Source: Propionibacteriales bacterium (GTDB lineage Bacteria; Actinomycetota; Actinomycetes; Propionibacteriales; Propionibacteriaceae). From it: a stretch of DNA of 8,390 nt. The DNA is taken from NCBI GenBank assembly GCA_017882655.1, contig JADGPB010000085.1, forward strand, positions 1-8,390, read 5' to 3'. A program made the translations under genes and the position numbers. The notes under the pieces are model-generated. The model was not told the origin of the DNA. It searched no databases and saw only the letters and a program-made list of their open reading frames with translations. Below, piece after piece: positions 1 through 6,682 of the stretch (position 1 is the first letter of the stretch; each line of letters begins with the position of its first letter).

Positions 1-3000
1 GCTGCCGGCCATGCCGGCGAAGAACAGCGACGGCGACTCGAGCACCTCGACGAGGCTGAGCCGCGCCTCGAACTGCTCCGACCGGTTCCGCGTGAACCGA
101 GGCCACGCCTCGGCGCCCGGGATCAGGTCCGCCAGCGCCGCGAACATCTGGCACCCGTTGCAGATGCCGAGCCCGAACGTGTCCTCGCGATGGAAGAACG
201 ACTCGAACGCATCCGTGAGCCGCGGGTTGAACAGTACGGACCGCGCCCAGCCCTCCCCAGCACCGAGCGTGTCGCCGTACGAGAACCCGCCGCACGCCAC
301 CACGCCCACCACGTCGGCCAGGTCGAAGCGACCCGACTGCAGGTCGGTCATGTGGACGTCGTACGTGGCGAAGCCGGCGGCATGGAACGCGTACGCAGTC
401 TCGACGTGGCTGTTCACTCCCTGCTCGCGCAGGATCGCCACCTTCGGACGGGCGCCACGGCCGATGTACGGCGCGGCCACGTCAACAACAGGGTCGTACG
501 ACGGCGCCACGATCAACTGGGGGTCCTCGGCGCCGACCGACGCATGCTCCTCGTCGGCGCACTCCGGGTTGTCCCGCAGCGCCGCGATCCGCCACGACAC
601 CTCGTCCCAGGCCTGCGCGAGATCGGTCACCGCTTCGTCAAGAACCTCCTCGCCGACGACATCCACGCGCACGCGGCGGTCCTCGGTCGTGTGACCGACG
701 ACTCGGCTCAAGTCCCCCAGGCCTGCCTCCCCCAGCAACTCGAGCACCCGCGCAGCGTCAGCCTGATCCACCCCGAGGACGACTCCCAGCTCTTCGCTGA
801 ACAGCGCCGCGACGCGGGGGACGTCGATCTCCACGCCGGTCGCACCGGCGAACGCCAGCTCGCACGCCGCGGCCCACAGACCGCCGTCGGACCGATCGTG
901 GTAGGCGGTGACAAGGCCTTCAGACCGCAGCGCCTCCAGCGCCGACGCCAGCGCGACAAGGCGCGACGGGTCGTCGAGGTCGGGTACGACATCGCCGTAC
1001 TGCCCCGACACCTGCGCCAGCATCGACCCGCCGAGCCGATCCTTGCCGGCTCCGAGGTCGACGAGCACGAGCGCCGATCCAGCACGCAGCTCCGGCGTCC
1101 ACGTACCGGCCACGCTCGGCAGCGACGCGAACGCCGACACCACGAGCGACACCGGCGACGTGACCTGACGCGCCACACCTTCTGCATCCGTCCAGCGCGT
1201 ACGCATGGACAGGGAGTCCTTGCCGACGGGAACCGACACCCCCAGCGCGGGGCACAGCTCCATGGCGACCGCCTGCACCGTGTCGTACAGCGCCGCGTCC
1301 TCACCGTCCTCGCCGCACGCGGCCATCCAGTTGCAGCTCAGCTTGACGCCGGACAGCGTCACGGGCGCCGCGAACAGGTTCGTCAGCGCCTCGCCGACCG
1401 CCATCCGGCCGGACGCGGGCGCGTTGACCGAGGCCAGCGGCATCCGCTCGCCCGACGCCATCGCCTGCCCGGCGAGCCCGGTGTAGTCGGACAGCGTCAC
1501 GGCCACGTCCGCGACCGGCACCTGCCACGGTCCGACCATCTGGTCGCGGTGGTTCAGGCCGCCGACCGTACGGTCACCGATCGTGATCAGGAACCGTTTC
1601 GACGCCACCGACGGGTGACGCAGGATCGCGTACGCGGCGTCGCGCAGGTTCACACCCGTGAGGTCGAGCTCCGGCGCCTTGTGCGCCACCCGCGACACAT
1701 CGCGCATCATCCGCGGCGGCTTGCCGAACAGCACCTCCATGGGCATGTCGATCGGCCGGTCGTCGCCCTCGACGTCAGTCGCACCCGGCGCCAGCACCAG
1801 CAGCCCGTCGTCGCGGGCGACGCCGACCACCGCGTACGGACACCGCTCCCGCTCGCACAACGCCGCGAACCCCTCGAGCGACGCGGGCGAGATCGCCAGC
1901 ACGTACCGTTCCTGGCTCTCGTTGCTCCAGATCTCCTTCGGGGCCAGCCCCGACTCCTCGACCGGAACCGCCGACAGGTCGAACCGGGCGCCGAGCGCAG
2001 CGCCCTCGACGAGCTCGGGGAACGCGTTCGAGAGGCCGCCCGCGCCGACGTCGTGGATCGCAAGGATCGGGTTGTCGGCGCCGAGACGCGCGCAGTGGTT
2101 GATGACCTCCTGCGCGCGACGCTGGATCTCGGGGTTGCCGCGCTGTACGGAGTCGAAGTCGAGCTCGGCCGCGTTCGCGCCGGCCGCCATCGACGACGCC
2201 GCGCCGCCGCCCATGCCGATCCGCATGCCGGGGCCGCCGATCTGGACGAGCAGCGTGCCCGGATCGTAGGAGATCTTCTCGGTCTGACTAGCACTGATGG
2301 AACCCAGCCCACCGGCGCTCATGATCGGCTTGTGGTAGCCGCGACGCACGCCGTCCACGGTCTGCTCGTACACGCGGAAGAAGCCGCCGAGTCCCGGCCG
2401 GCCGAACTCGTTGTTGAACGCGGCGGCCCCCAGCGGGCCCGCGATCATGATGTCGAGAGGGCTGGCGATGTGGCCGGGGGCGCCGTACGGGTCGCGCTCC
2501 CACGGCTCGTCGGTGCCCGGCAGGTGGAGGTTCGAGACGGCGAAGCCGGTGAGGCCGGCCTTGGGGGCCGAGCCGCGACCCGTCGCGCCCTCGTCGCGGA
2601 TCTCGCCACCGGAACCCGTCGCCGCGCCGGGGAACGGGCTGATCGCGGTCGGGTGGTTATGCGTCTCGACCTTCATGAGCACGTGGACCTCGTCGGAGGT
2701 GGCCACGTACTCGCTCGGCCCGGCGCTCCCCGTCGGCGCCCATCGCGTGACGAGGCCGCCTTCCATCACGGAGGCGTTGTCCTTGTACGCGACCACAGTT
2801 CCGTGCCCGTTGACGGCTTCGGTGTGGCGGATCATGCCGAACAGCGACTTCTCCTGCGGCACCCCGTCGACGATGAAGTCGGCGTTGAAGATCTTGTGGC
2901 GGCAGTGCTCGGAGTTGGCCTGCGCGAACATCATGAGCTCGACGTCGGTGGGGTTCCGCTCGAGGCCAGTGAACGATGCGACCAGGTAGTCGATCTCGTC

Positions 3001-3573
3001 GTCGGACAGCGCCAGGCCGAACGCGACGTTGGCTTCTTCGATGGCGGTACGACCGCGTCCGAGCACGTCGACATGGGCCATGGGCTCCGCCTCGCGCTCG
3101 TTGAAGAGGGCTGCGGCGTCGGCGACGTTCGCGAACGCCGACTCCGTCATCCGGTCGTGCAGCAGGTCGGCGCAGATGGCCCAGTCGGAGTCGCTCAGTG
3201 GTGCATCGGAAGCCAGCGTGTACTCGACGACCCGCTCCACCCTTCGTACCGCCACCCCGCAGCTGTGCGCGATGTCGGTCGCCTTCGAGGCCCACGGCGA
3301 GAGCGTGCCGAGGCGCGGGGCGACGACGACGGTGGCCGTGGAGGCGCCCGTCGCGACCGGACCGGCCGGCGGTCCGTACGTGAGCAGCCTCGCGACCGTA
3401 TGGGAGGTCTGCGCGTCGAGGGTCGCGTCGCTGGCGACCTGGTGCACGTAGCGCCCACTCACCCCGGACACCACGGGCGCCGCGGCCTGCAGGCGCCGCA
3501 CGAGCGCCGCGGCGCGGAACGGGGACAAGGCGTTGCCGCCTCCGAGTGAGGTCAGCACGTACGCGTGGGGCAT
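1..3573 (-). CDS. purL: Phosphoribosylformylglycinamidine synthase, large single-chain type (C-terminal end outside window)
   Basis: This enzyme makes FGAM from FGAR, ATP and glutamine, step four of cytosolic de novo purine synthesis (EC 6.3.5.3). The reverse-strand frame is open for all 1191 codons in the window. Motifs match the E. coli/Salmonella-type enzyme in order: SPWASKATDIAH (92-103), NSEHCRHK (220-227, with the synthase-domain histidine), KVETHNHPTAI (301-311), GAATGSGGEIRDEGA (around 316-330), FNNEFGRP (386-393), HDVGAGGLSN (507-516), GPWQVPVA, PVGKDSLSMR (782-791) and HDRSDGGL (892-899). A glutaminase domain starts near 1040, with GGFSYGD, GICNGCQM carrying the nucleophile Cys1138, and SPSLFFAGMAGS at the window edge. 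Family members are about 1300 residues, so about 100 residues, including the glutaminase His/Glu pair, lie before base 1. The ATG at 3573 gives the expected N-terminus; GAGGAG (3587-3592) and GGAG (3579-3582) are possible ribosome sites. Most actinobacteria instead use separate PurS, PurL and PurQ. Confidence 0.97.
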   Translation of the reverse strand, partial: MPHAYVLTSLGGGNALSPFRAAALVRRLQAAAPVVSGVSGRYVHQVASDATLDAQTSHTVARLLTYGPPAGPVATGASTATVVVAPRLGTLSPWASKATDIAHSCGVAVRRVERVVEYTLASDAPLSDSDWAICADLLHDRMTESAFANVADAAALFNEREAEPMAHVDVLGRGRTAIEEANVAFGLALSDDEIDYLVASFTGLERNPTDVELMMFAQANSEHCRHKIFNADFIVDGVPQEKSLFGMIRHTEAVNGHGTVVAYKDNASVMEGGLVTRWAPTGSAGPSEYVATSDEVHVLMKVETHNHPTAISPFPGAATGSGGEIRDEGATGRGSAPKAGLTGFAVSNLHLPGTDEPWERDPYGAPGHIASPLDIMIAGPLGAAAFNNEFGRPGLGGFFRVYEQTVDGVRRGYHKPIMSAGGLGSISASQTEKISYDPGTLLVQIGGPGMRIGMGGGAASSMAAGANAAELDFDSVQRGNPEIQRRAQEVINHCARLGADNPILAIHDVGAGGLSNAFPELVEGAALGARFDLSAVPVEESGLAPKEIWSNESQERYVLAISPASLEGFAALCERERCPYAVVGVARDDGLLVLAPGATDVEGDDRPIDMPMEVLFGKPPRMMRDVSRVAHKAPELDLTGVNLRDAAYAILRHPSVASKRFLITIGDRTVGGLNHRDQMVGPWQVPVADVAVTLSDYTGLAGQAMASGERMPLASVNAPASGRMAVGEALTNLFAAPVTLSGVKLSCNWMAACGEDGEDAALYDTVQAVAMELCPALGVSVPVGKDSLSMRTRWTDAEGVARQVTSPVSLVVSAFASLPSVAGTWTPELRAGSALVLVDLGAGKDRLGGSMLAQVSGQYGDVVPDLDDPSRLVALASALEALRSEGLVTAYHDRSDGGLWAAACELAFAGATGVEIDVPRVAALFSEELGVVLGVDQADAARVLELLGEAGLGDLSRVVGHTTEDRRVRVDVVGEEVLDEAVTDLAQAWDEVSWRIAALRDNPECADEEHASVGAEDPQLIVAPSYDPVVDVAAPYIGRGARPKVAILREQGVNSHVETAYAFHAAGFATYDVHMTDLQSGRFDLADVVGVVACGGFSYGDTLGAGEGWARSVLFNPRLTDAFESFFHREDTFGLGICNGCQMFAALADLIPGAEAWPRFTRNRSEQFEARLSLVEVLESPSLFFAGMAGS

Positions 3574-3610
3574 GGCGGCTCCGGGTCTCCTCGGTCGGTC
3601 GGCGCCGCCA

Positions 3611-3616
3611 ACACTA
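3611..3616 (-). promoter_or_regulatory. Candidate -10 box of the purL promoter
   Basis: On the minus strand this reads TAGTGT, which fits the actinobacterial -10 pattern TAnnnT. A transcript starting about seven bases downstream would have a leader of about 30 bases containing the GAGGAG ribosome site of purL. No good -35 hexamer is visible 16-18 bases upstream (GTGGCT or TGTGGC), so support is weak. The hairpin at 3643-3672 would separate this promoter from the GT87 gene. Confidence 0.3.
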
Positions 3617-3642
3617 GTGCTCGGCACCTGTCCAGCCACATG

Positions 3643-3672
3643 GGATCCGACCCCTGAGCCAGGGCCGGATCC
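3643..3672 (-). terminator. Strong hairpin between the GT87 gene and purL, possible terminator
   Basis: A 30-base two-part hairpin is visible: outer arms GGATCCG (3643-3649) and CGGATCC (3666-3672) pair perfectly, a 2/1 internal loop follows, then CCCTG pairs with CAGGG around a three-base loop. It lies about 80 bases past the stop of the GT87 gene and upstream of the purL promoter candidate. Neither strand has a T-tract after it, so it is not a classical intrinsic terminator; actinobacteria often have such tail-less hairpins. It could also be a palindromic protein-binding site or a leader structure. Confidence 0.45.
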
Positions 3673-3750
3673 AACGAGCGCAGACCCTTCCCGATGGCCT
3701 AGGTCAGTCTCGAGCTGGCGCTAGATATCGGGTTGCGAGAATAGGAAGCG

Positions 3751-4962
3751 TCAGGACGGACCAATTGATTCAACACGAGGTTGTTCTCGCCGTTTGCCGG
3801 GCATCCCGAAGATGACGAATGCGAGCATCAAAGGAACAACGCAGAAGCCGATGAAAGTGGGCACCACCCACCCTCCCACTGTCACGAGAACCAGCGCCGG
3901 TATCCCGATAGCTGGACGTCGGATCCTCAACAGAATGCAGGCGACAACGAGAAGCAATAGATGGTGAGTCCACGTGACCTCCGTGACCAGACCAGCCGCG
4001 ATTCCCATGAGCAAGGTGGCTTCCAGCTCCTGGCCCCCGCGGAATTGCCTACTCGACCGCCACACGGCGAAACCCAGGACAATGGCGGAACCGATGATCC
4101 AACTGAACTGCAGCGTCGAACCGTTCAGGCCGAGCCGGGACAGGTCCCCGTAGATGGACCAGTTGTCCCATCGGGCGATATCTCCCTGGGAGTTGCCGAT
4201 CACATCACGCTGAAGCCAGTAGCGCACACTGTCCGGCCAACGAAAGATCGCGCCTATCACGGCGGCCAAGCCGAAGGCTCCGCATGCGTTCAGCGCTGCG
4301 CGCCACTGCCGGGTCACCAGGTAGTACGGCACCAGGATCATCGGTGTCAGCTTGATCGCGCCGGCCAATCCAACAAGCACACCTCGCCAGCGAGGCGGGA
4401 GCAGCGTCACATCGATCAACACCAGAGCAGCGACCGCGAAGGAGACCTGCCCGAGATGCATGTTCGCCACAGCCGGGATGGAGCCACCTGTCAGGATCGA
4501 GACCCAGACCCAGCTGATGTGTGAGACCCTCTTACGGCCGACCGCCTGCCGGCGCGCATCGACAACGCTGAAACAACCGACAAGCGCAACCACCACGAGA
4601 GCTGTGGTGAGCGCTGCCAGCAGGGTCTTGGCGGCAAAACGGGAAACCAGAGCAAGAGGAAGCATCACCAAGGAGGCGAAGGGTGGATAGACAAAGCCCA
4701 TGTTGGTCTTGAACTCGGGCATAGGGACGGAGAAGGTGTAAACGCTGTTACCGTGAAGCATGTCGGTCAGAGCGCCGCGATAGATCCCCAAATCGAAATT
4801 CTTGCCCGCGATGCCGACACACATCATCAAGAACCCTAAGGGGAGCAGCGCGAGAGTCAGACGCATAAGAGACCGGGGACGACTGCTGGGCGCAACCAGC
4901 GACTGGCTGTCCCGGTCGGTCTCCGGCACGATGACGGGCTCCTGAAGATCAGGGGCCGTCAT
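3751..4962 (-). CDS. GT87 family (DUF2029) polyprenyl-phosphate-mannose-dependent mannosyltransferase-like membrane protein
   Basis: This 403-residue polytopic protein is predicted to move a sugar, probably mannose, from a polyprenyl-phosphate carrier to a glycolipid or glycan on the outer face of the membrane. After a roughly 33-residue charged cytoplasmic tail there are about ten hydrophobic segments (first 34-52, last about 352-383). GT87 hallmarks are NFDLGIYRGAL (55-65, with Asp57 in the place of the catalytic Asp of PimE), GFVYPPFASL (89-98), AIKLTPMILVPYYL (202-215) and TWTHHLLLL (330-338). The C-terminus is short and basic. The ATG overlaps the stop of an upstream 45-codon ORF as ATGA, inside a 12-base palindrome (4956-4967), and has no strong ribosome site of its own, which suggests coupled translation. 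Hand-counted rows give 58-60% GC against about 70% in purL and there are no GTA codons, so it may have been acquired horizontally. The acceptor is unknown. Confidence 0.85.
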   Translation of the reverse strand: MTAPDLQEPVIVPETDRDSQSLVAPSSRPRSLMRLTLALLPLGFLMMCVGIAGKNFDLGIYRGALTDMLHGNSVYTFSVPMPEFKTNMGFVYPPFASLVMLPLALVSRFAAKTLLAALTTALVVVALVGCFSVVDARRQAVGRKRVSHISWVWVSILTGGSIPAVANMHLGQVSFAVAALVLIDVTLLPPRWRGVLVGLAGAIKLTPMILVPYYLVTRQWRAALNACGAFGLAAVIGAIFRWPDSVRYWLQRDVIGNSQGDIARWDNWSIYGDLSRLGLNGSTLQFSWIIGSAIVLGFAVWRSSRQFRGGQELEATLLMGIAAGLVTEVTWTHHLLLLVVACILLRIRRPAIGIPALVLVTVGGWVVPTFIGFCVVPLMLAFVIFGMPGKRREQPRVESIGPS

Positions 4963-5096
4963 GACGGACCACCCGATTCGGGCCTGTCCACACGCCGGAT
5001 TTCGATCACCAGGTCGGCATCGTCGGCGGGTCCCTGGCGCTCGACCACCACGTGCTGATCAGTCGGTGGGCGATCCGGGTCGTTGTCTCGGTTCAT
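4959..5096 (-). CDS. Hypothetical 45-residue protein translationally coupled to the GT87 gene
   Basis: I do not recognise this ORF. It starts at ATG 5096-5094, six bases after a strong Shine-Dalgarno GGAAGGA (5103-5109), and ends in TGA at 4961-4959, overlapping the GT87 ATG by four bases (ATGA). The protein starts MNRDNDPDRPPTDQHVVVER, is hydrophilic with many Asp and Arg residues, and ends in RVDRPESGGPS; no membrane segment is visible. An in-frame stop lies upstream at 5133-5135, so it is not simply the tail of a longer frame. It could be a real small protein, a leader whose translation feeds ribosomes to the GT87 start, or the remnant of a decayed gene. The ribosome site and ATGA overlap are visible; the coding status is inferred. 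Confidence 0.45.
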   Translation of the reverse strand: MNRDNDPDRPPTDQHVVVERQGPADDADLVIEIRRVDRPESGGPS

Positions 5097-5232
5097 CTCC
5101 GATCCTTCCGATAGGGGTGGCTGCGATGGCGGTCAAGATCGTGTACAGATCCCGACCTCGCGGCGTCGGTTGTTTCAGGATCACGAGATCAGCCTCTCGG
5201 GTCGTGGCTGGTAGGTGAAGCCGATCCCGCAT
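5059..5232 (-). CDS. Hypothetical 57-residue ORF upstream of the GT87 module
   Basis: This is an unrecognised minus-strand ORF from ATG 5232-5230 to TGA 5061-5059. AGGTGA, complementary to part of the 16S rRNA tail, sits four bases before the ATG, and an in-frame stop at 5262-5260 bounds the frame. The product begins MRDRLHLPATTREADLVILK and contains DLYTILTAIAATPIGRIG, which could form an amphipathic helix; there is no clear membrane segment or family motif. It overlaps the first 38 bases of the 45-codon ORF in another frame, so one of the two may be spurious, or both may be pieces of one gene split by a frameshift. Base composition resembles the lower-GC GT87 region rather than purL or mgtA. 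Confidence 0.3.
   Translation of the reverse strand: MRDRLHLPATTREADLVILKQPTPRGRDLYTILTAIAATPIGRIGDEPRQRPGSPTD
5103..5109 (-). promoter_or_regulatory. Shine-Dalgarno site of the 45-codon ORF
   Basis: The minus strand reads GGAAGGA, then six bases, then ATG at 5096. It is the best ribosome site in the lower-GC block and the main reason for calling the 45-codon ORF; it could also load ribosomes for the coupled GT87 gene. Confidence 0.5.
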
Positions 5233-5264
5233 TTTCTCACCTTTGGCCAGGCGCTTTTCTCATC
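5228..5264 (-). repeat. Pair of direct repeats TGAGAAAA before the 57-codon ORF
   Basis: On the minus strand GATGAGAAAAGCGC (5264-5251) and GGTGAGAAAATGCG (5241-5228) are two near-identical units with starts 23 bases apart. The second contains the ribosome site and ATG of the 57-codon ORF. The first contains an eight-codon ORF (MRKAPGQR) whose TGA falls within the AGGTGA ribosome site. They could be a tandem protein-binding site, a short leader duplication, or the worn edge of a mobile element. No transposase or matching terminal inverted repeat was found. Confidence 0.4.
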
Positions 5265-5419
5265 TGGGGTGACCTTGTGGCCGCAGAGCGCGGGACAGGG
5301 CCAGCAGACGGCCGGGCGCCCTTCGCGCGCAGCTCCTGGTGGCGACAAGGAGTTCCGGCGGCGACATCGCGAAGGAGACGGTCTCGTCATTCGCGACCGG
5401 GCGCCCGCTGCGTTCACCT

Positions 5420-5449
5420 CCCTGTCAGGTGCCCGTCGACTCGACAGGG
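5420..5449. repeat. Inverted repeat upstream of mgtA, possible operator
   Basis: CCCTGTC (5420-5426) and GACAGGG (5443-5449) are perfect seven-base arms around a 16-base centre containing GTCGAC. If mgtA transcription starts at 5486, the repeat spans about -66 to -37, a place where an activator could bind. Arms this short could occur by chance in GC-rich DNA. Confidence 0.25.
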
Positions 5450-5472
5450 GCGAGGTTCTGGTGGGCGAGGGC

Positions 5473-5478
5473 TAGCAT
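5473..5478 (+). promoter_or_regulatory. Candidate -10 box for a leaderless mgtA transcript
   Basis: TAGCAT fits TAnnnT and ends seven bases before the GTG at 5486, the spacing typical of actinobacterial leaderless genes in which the first transcribed base is the first base of the start codon. No well-placed Shine-Dalgarno exists: the nearest, GAGGG at 5467-5471, is 14 bases from the GTG and upstream of the predicted +1. No clear -35 is seen. Confidence 0.45.
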
Positions 5479-5485
5479 CGGCAAC

Positions 5486-6618
5486 GTGCGCGTGGCGATC
5501 GTGGCGGAGAGCTTCCTGCCCCAGGTGAACGGGGTGACGAACTCCGTCCTGCGCGTCCTCGAGCACCTGCGTGAGCGCGGCCACGAGGCCCTCGTCATCG
5601 CGCCGAACGACGAGGGTGTGCCCGAGGAGTACGCAGGCACCCGGGTCATCGCCCTCAACGCCATGAGCCTCCCGGGCTATGCGGATGTACGGATCGGGCT
5701 GACGCCGACCTCGCAGTTCGAGCGGATCTTCGCCGACTTCGCGCCGGATGTCGTCCACCTGGCAGCGCCGTTCTCGATGGGCTACAACGCCGTACTGGCC
5801 ACCAGCCGCATGTCGATCCCGAGCGTGGCCGTGTTCCAGACCGAGATCGCCGCGTACGCGACCAGCTACGGCTGGGCCCGCATCACCCCGGTGCTGTGGC
5901 ACCGGCTGCGCCGCATCCACAGCCTCGCGACGCTCACGCTCGCGCCCAGCACGTACCCAGCCCAGACGCTCATGGAGCGGGGCGTGCCACGGGTACGGAT
6001 CTGGGGGCGGGGCGTGACTCGGTACGGTTCAGCCCGTCGAAGCGGGACGAGGTGCTCCGCGCCGAGCTGGCGCCGAACGGCGAGATCATCGTCGGCACCA
6101 TGACCCGGCTCGCGCCGGAGAAGCGGGTGGCGGACCTGGCCGTGCTCGCCGACATCCCCGGCATCCGGCTGGTCATCGTCGGCGACGGTCCGCTACGCGC
6201 GGAGCTCGAAGAGCTGCTCCCGGATGCGTACTTCTGCGGCAAGCTCGACGGCGAGGAGCTGCCCCGCGTGGTCGCGAGCATGGACGTCTTCGTACACCCC
6301 GGCGAGCTCGAGACGTTCGGCCAGGCGATCCAGGAGGCCGAAGCCTGCGGTGTGCCGGTCGTTGCTCCTGCGGTGGGTGGGCCGCTCGACCTCATCGAGC
6401 CGGACGTCACCGGGCTTCTCTATCCCCCGGGCGACATCGCTGAGATGCGGGCGCACGTCGAGGCCCTGGTCAACGACCCGGTACGTCGCGACCGCATCGC
6501 CGCGGGAGCCCACGCCGCCGTCGCCACCCGCACCTGGTCGTACATCTGCGACCAGCTCCTCGCCCACTACGAAGACGCCTGCAGCACGGTACGTCACGGC
6601 GAGCTCGAGGTTGTCTAG
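5486..6618 (+). pseudogene. mgtA: GDP-mannose-dependent alpha-mannosyltransferase (GT4), frameshifted near 6016
   Basis: It resembles mycobacterial/corynebacterial MgtA and PimB', cytosolic membrane-associated enzymes that add mannose from GDP-mannose to a lipid acceptor (glucuronosyl-diacylglycerol or phosphatidylinositol mannoside) in lipoglycan synthesis. The first frame runs from GTG 5486 (VRVAIVAESFLPQVNGVTNS) through VAVFQTEIAAYATSYGWAR and APSTYPAQTLMERGVPRVR to RGV (residue 177, ending at 6016). Homology resumes one frame over at 6019 with SVRFSPSKRDE, then VGTMTRLAPEKR (203-214, with donor-phosphate-binding Arg208 and Lys213), LVIVGDGP and GELETFGQAIQEA (273-285, E-x7-E pair Glu276/Glu284), to TAG 6616-6618. 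Restoring one G (GTG-GAC for GTG-AC) gives 377 residues, close to the roughly 378 of MgtA, so only one base is missing. It is either a real recent null mutation or a sequencing error in a G-rich tract. PimB' or another GT4 activity cannot be excluded. Confidence 0.85.
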
Positions 6619-6682
6619 CGCTCCACCCTCGAGGAGAGACCCTGCCGCATCGCGGAGAGAACTCGCCCCTCCTCTCGTGCCG

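Larger units (their letters stand above)
5233..5485. other. Divergent intergenic region between the GT87 module and mgtA
   Basis: I see no convincing gene here. It holds one copy of the TGAGAAAA repeat and part of the other at its left edge, two exact direct copies of CCGGGCGCCC (5312-5321 and 5397-5406, each with a palindromic GGGCGCCC core), an inverted repeat CCCTGTC/GACAGGG (5420-5426 and 5443-5449, 16-base loop), and the candidate mgtA promoter at its right edge. Reading frames crossing it on both strands lack family motifs, and the plus-strand frame running into mgtA has no homolog-like sequence before 5486. A promoter for the minus-strand genes should be here, but I cannot identify one. 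Confidence 0.5.

Noticed and set aside
1658..2989. Several other 190-200-codon frames on both strands within purL
   Set aside because: They are shadows of purL with low-complexity Arg/Ala/Ser-rich translations and no recognisable domain.
190..3549. Very long open frame (1119 codons) on the plus strand opposite purL
   Set aside because: It is a composition artefact: the antisense frame of a GC-rich gene seldom meets stops. The protein is extremely rich in Arg, Val and His, has no family motif, and lies wholly opposite a well-supported purL.
5221..5280. TTTTCTCA repeats as the end of an insertion sequence
   Set aside because: No transposase fragment and no matching inverted copy near the other border of the lower-GC block (around 3730-3750) could be found by eye.
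5181..5417. 78-codon minus-strand frame with several cysteines in the mgtA upstream region
   Set aside because: No ribosome site, no motif I recognise, mixed composition across two regions of different GC, and overlap with the better-supported small ORF at 5059-5232.
5339..5485. Longer start for mgtA from 5339
   Set aside because: The extra residues do not resemble any GT4 N-terminus, while the sequence from 5486 matches family N-termini exactly and has a promoter-like box just before it.
6005..6030. Programmed ribosomal frameshift in mgtA
   Set aside because: There is no recognisable slippery heptamer or downstream structure, and homologs encode the protein in one frame, so a mutation or sequencing error is simpler.
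6604..6633. Inverted repeat CTCGAGG/CCTCGAG over the mgtA stop codon as a terminator
   Set aside because: Only seven pairs around a 16-base loop and no T-tract on either strand; CTCGAG is self-complementary and common in such DNA. A bidirectional terminator between mgtA and nnr is expected but not clearly seen.
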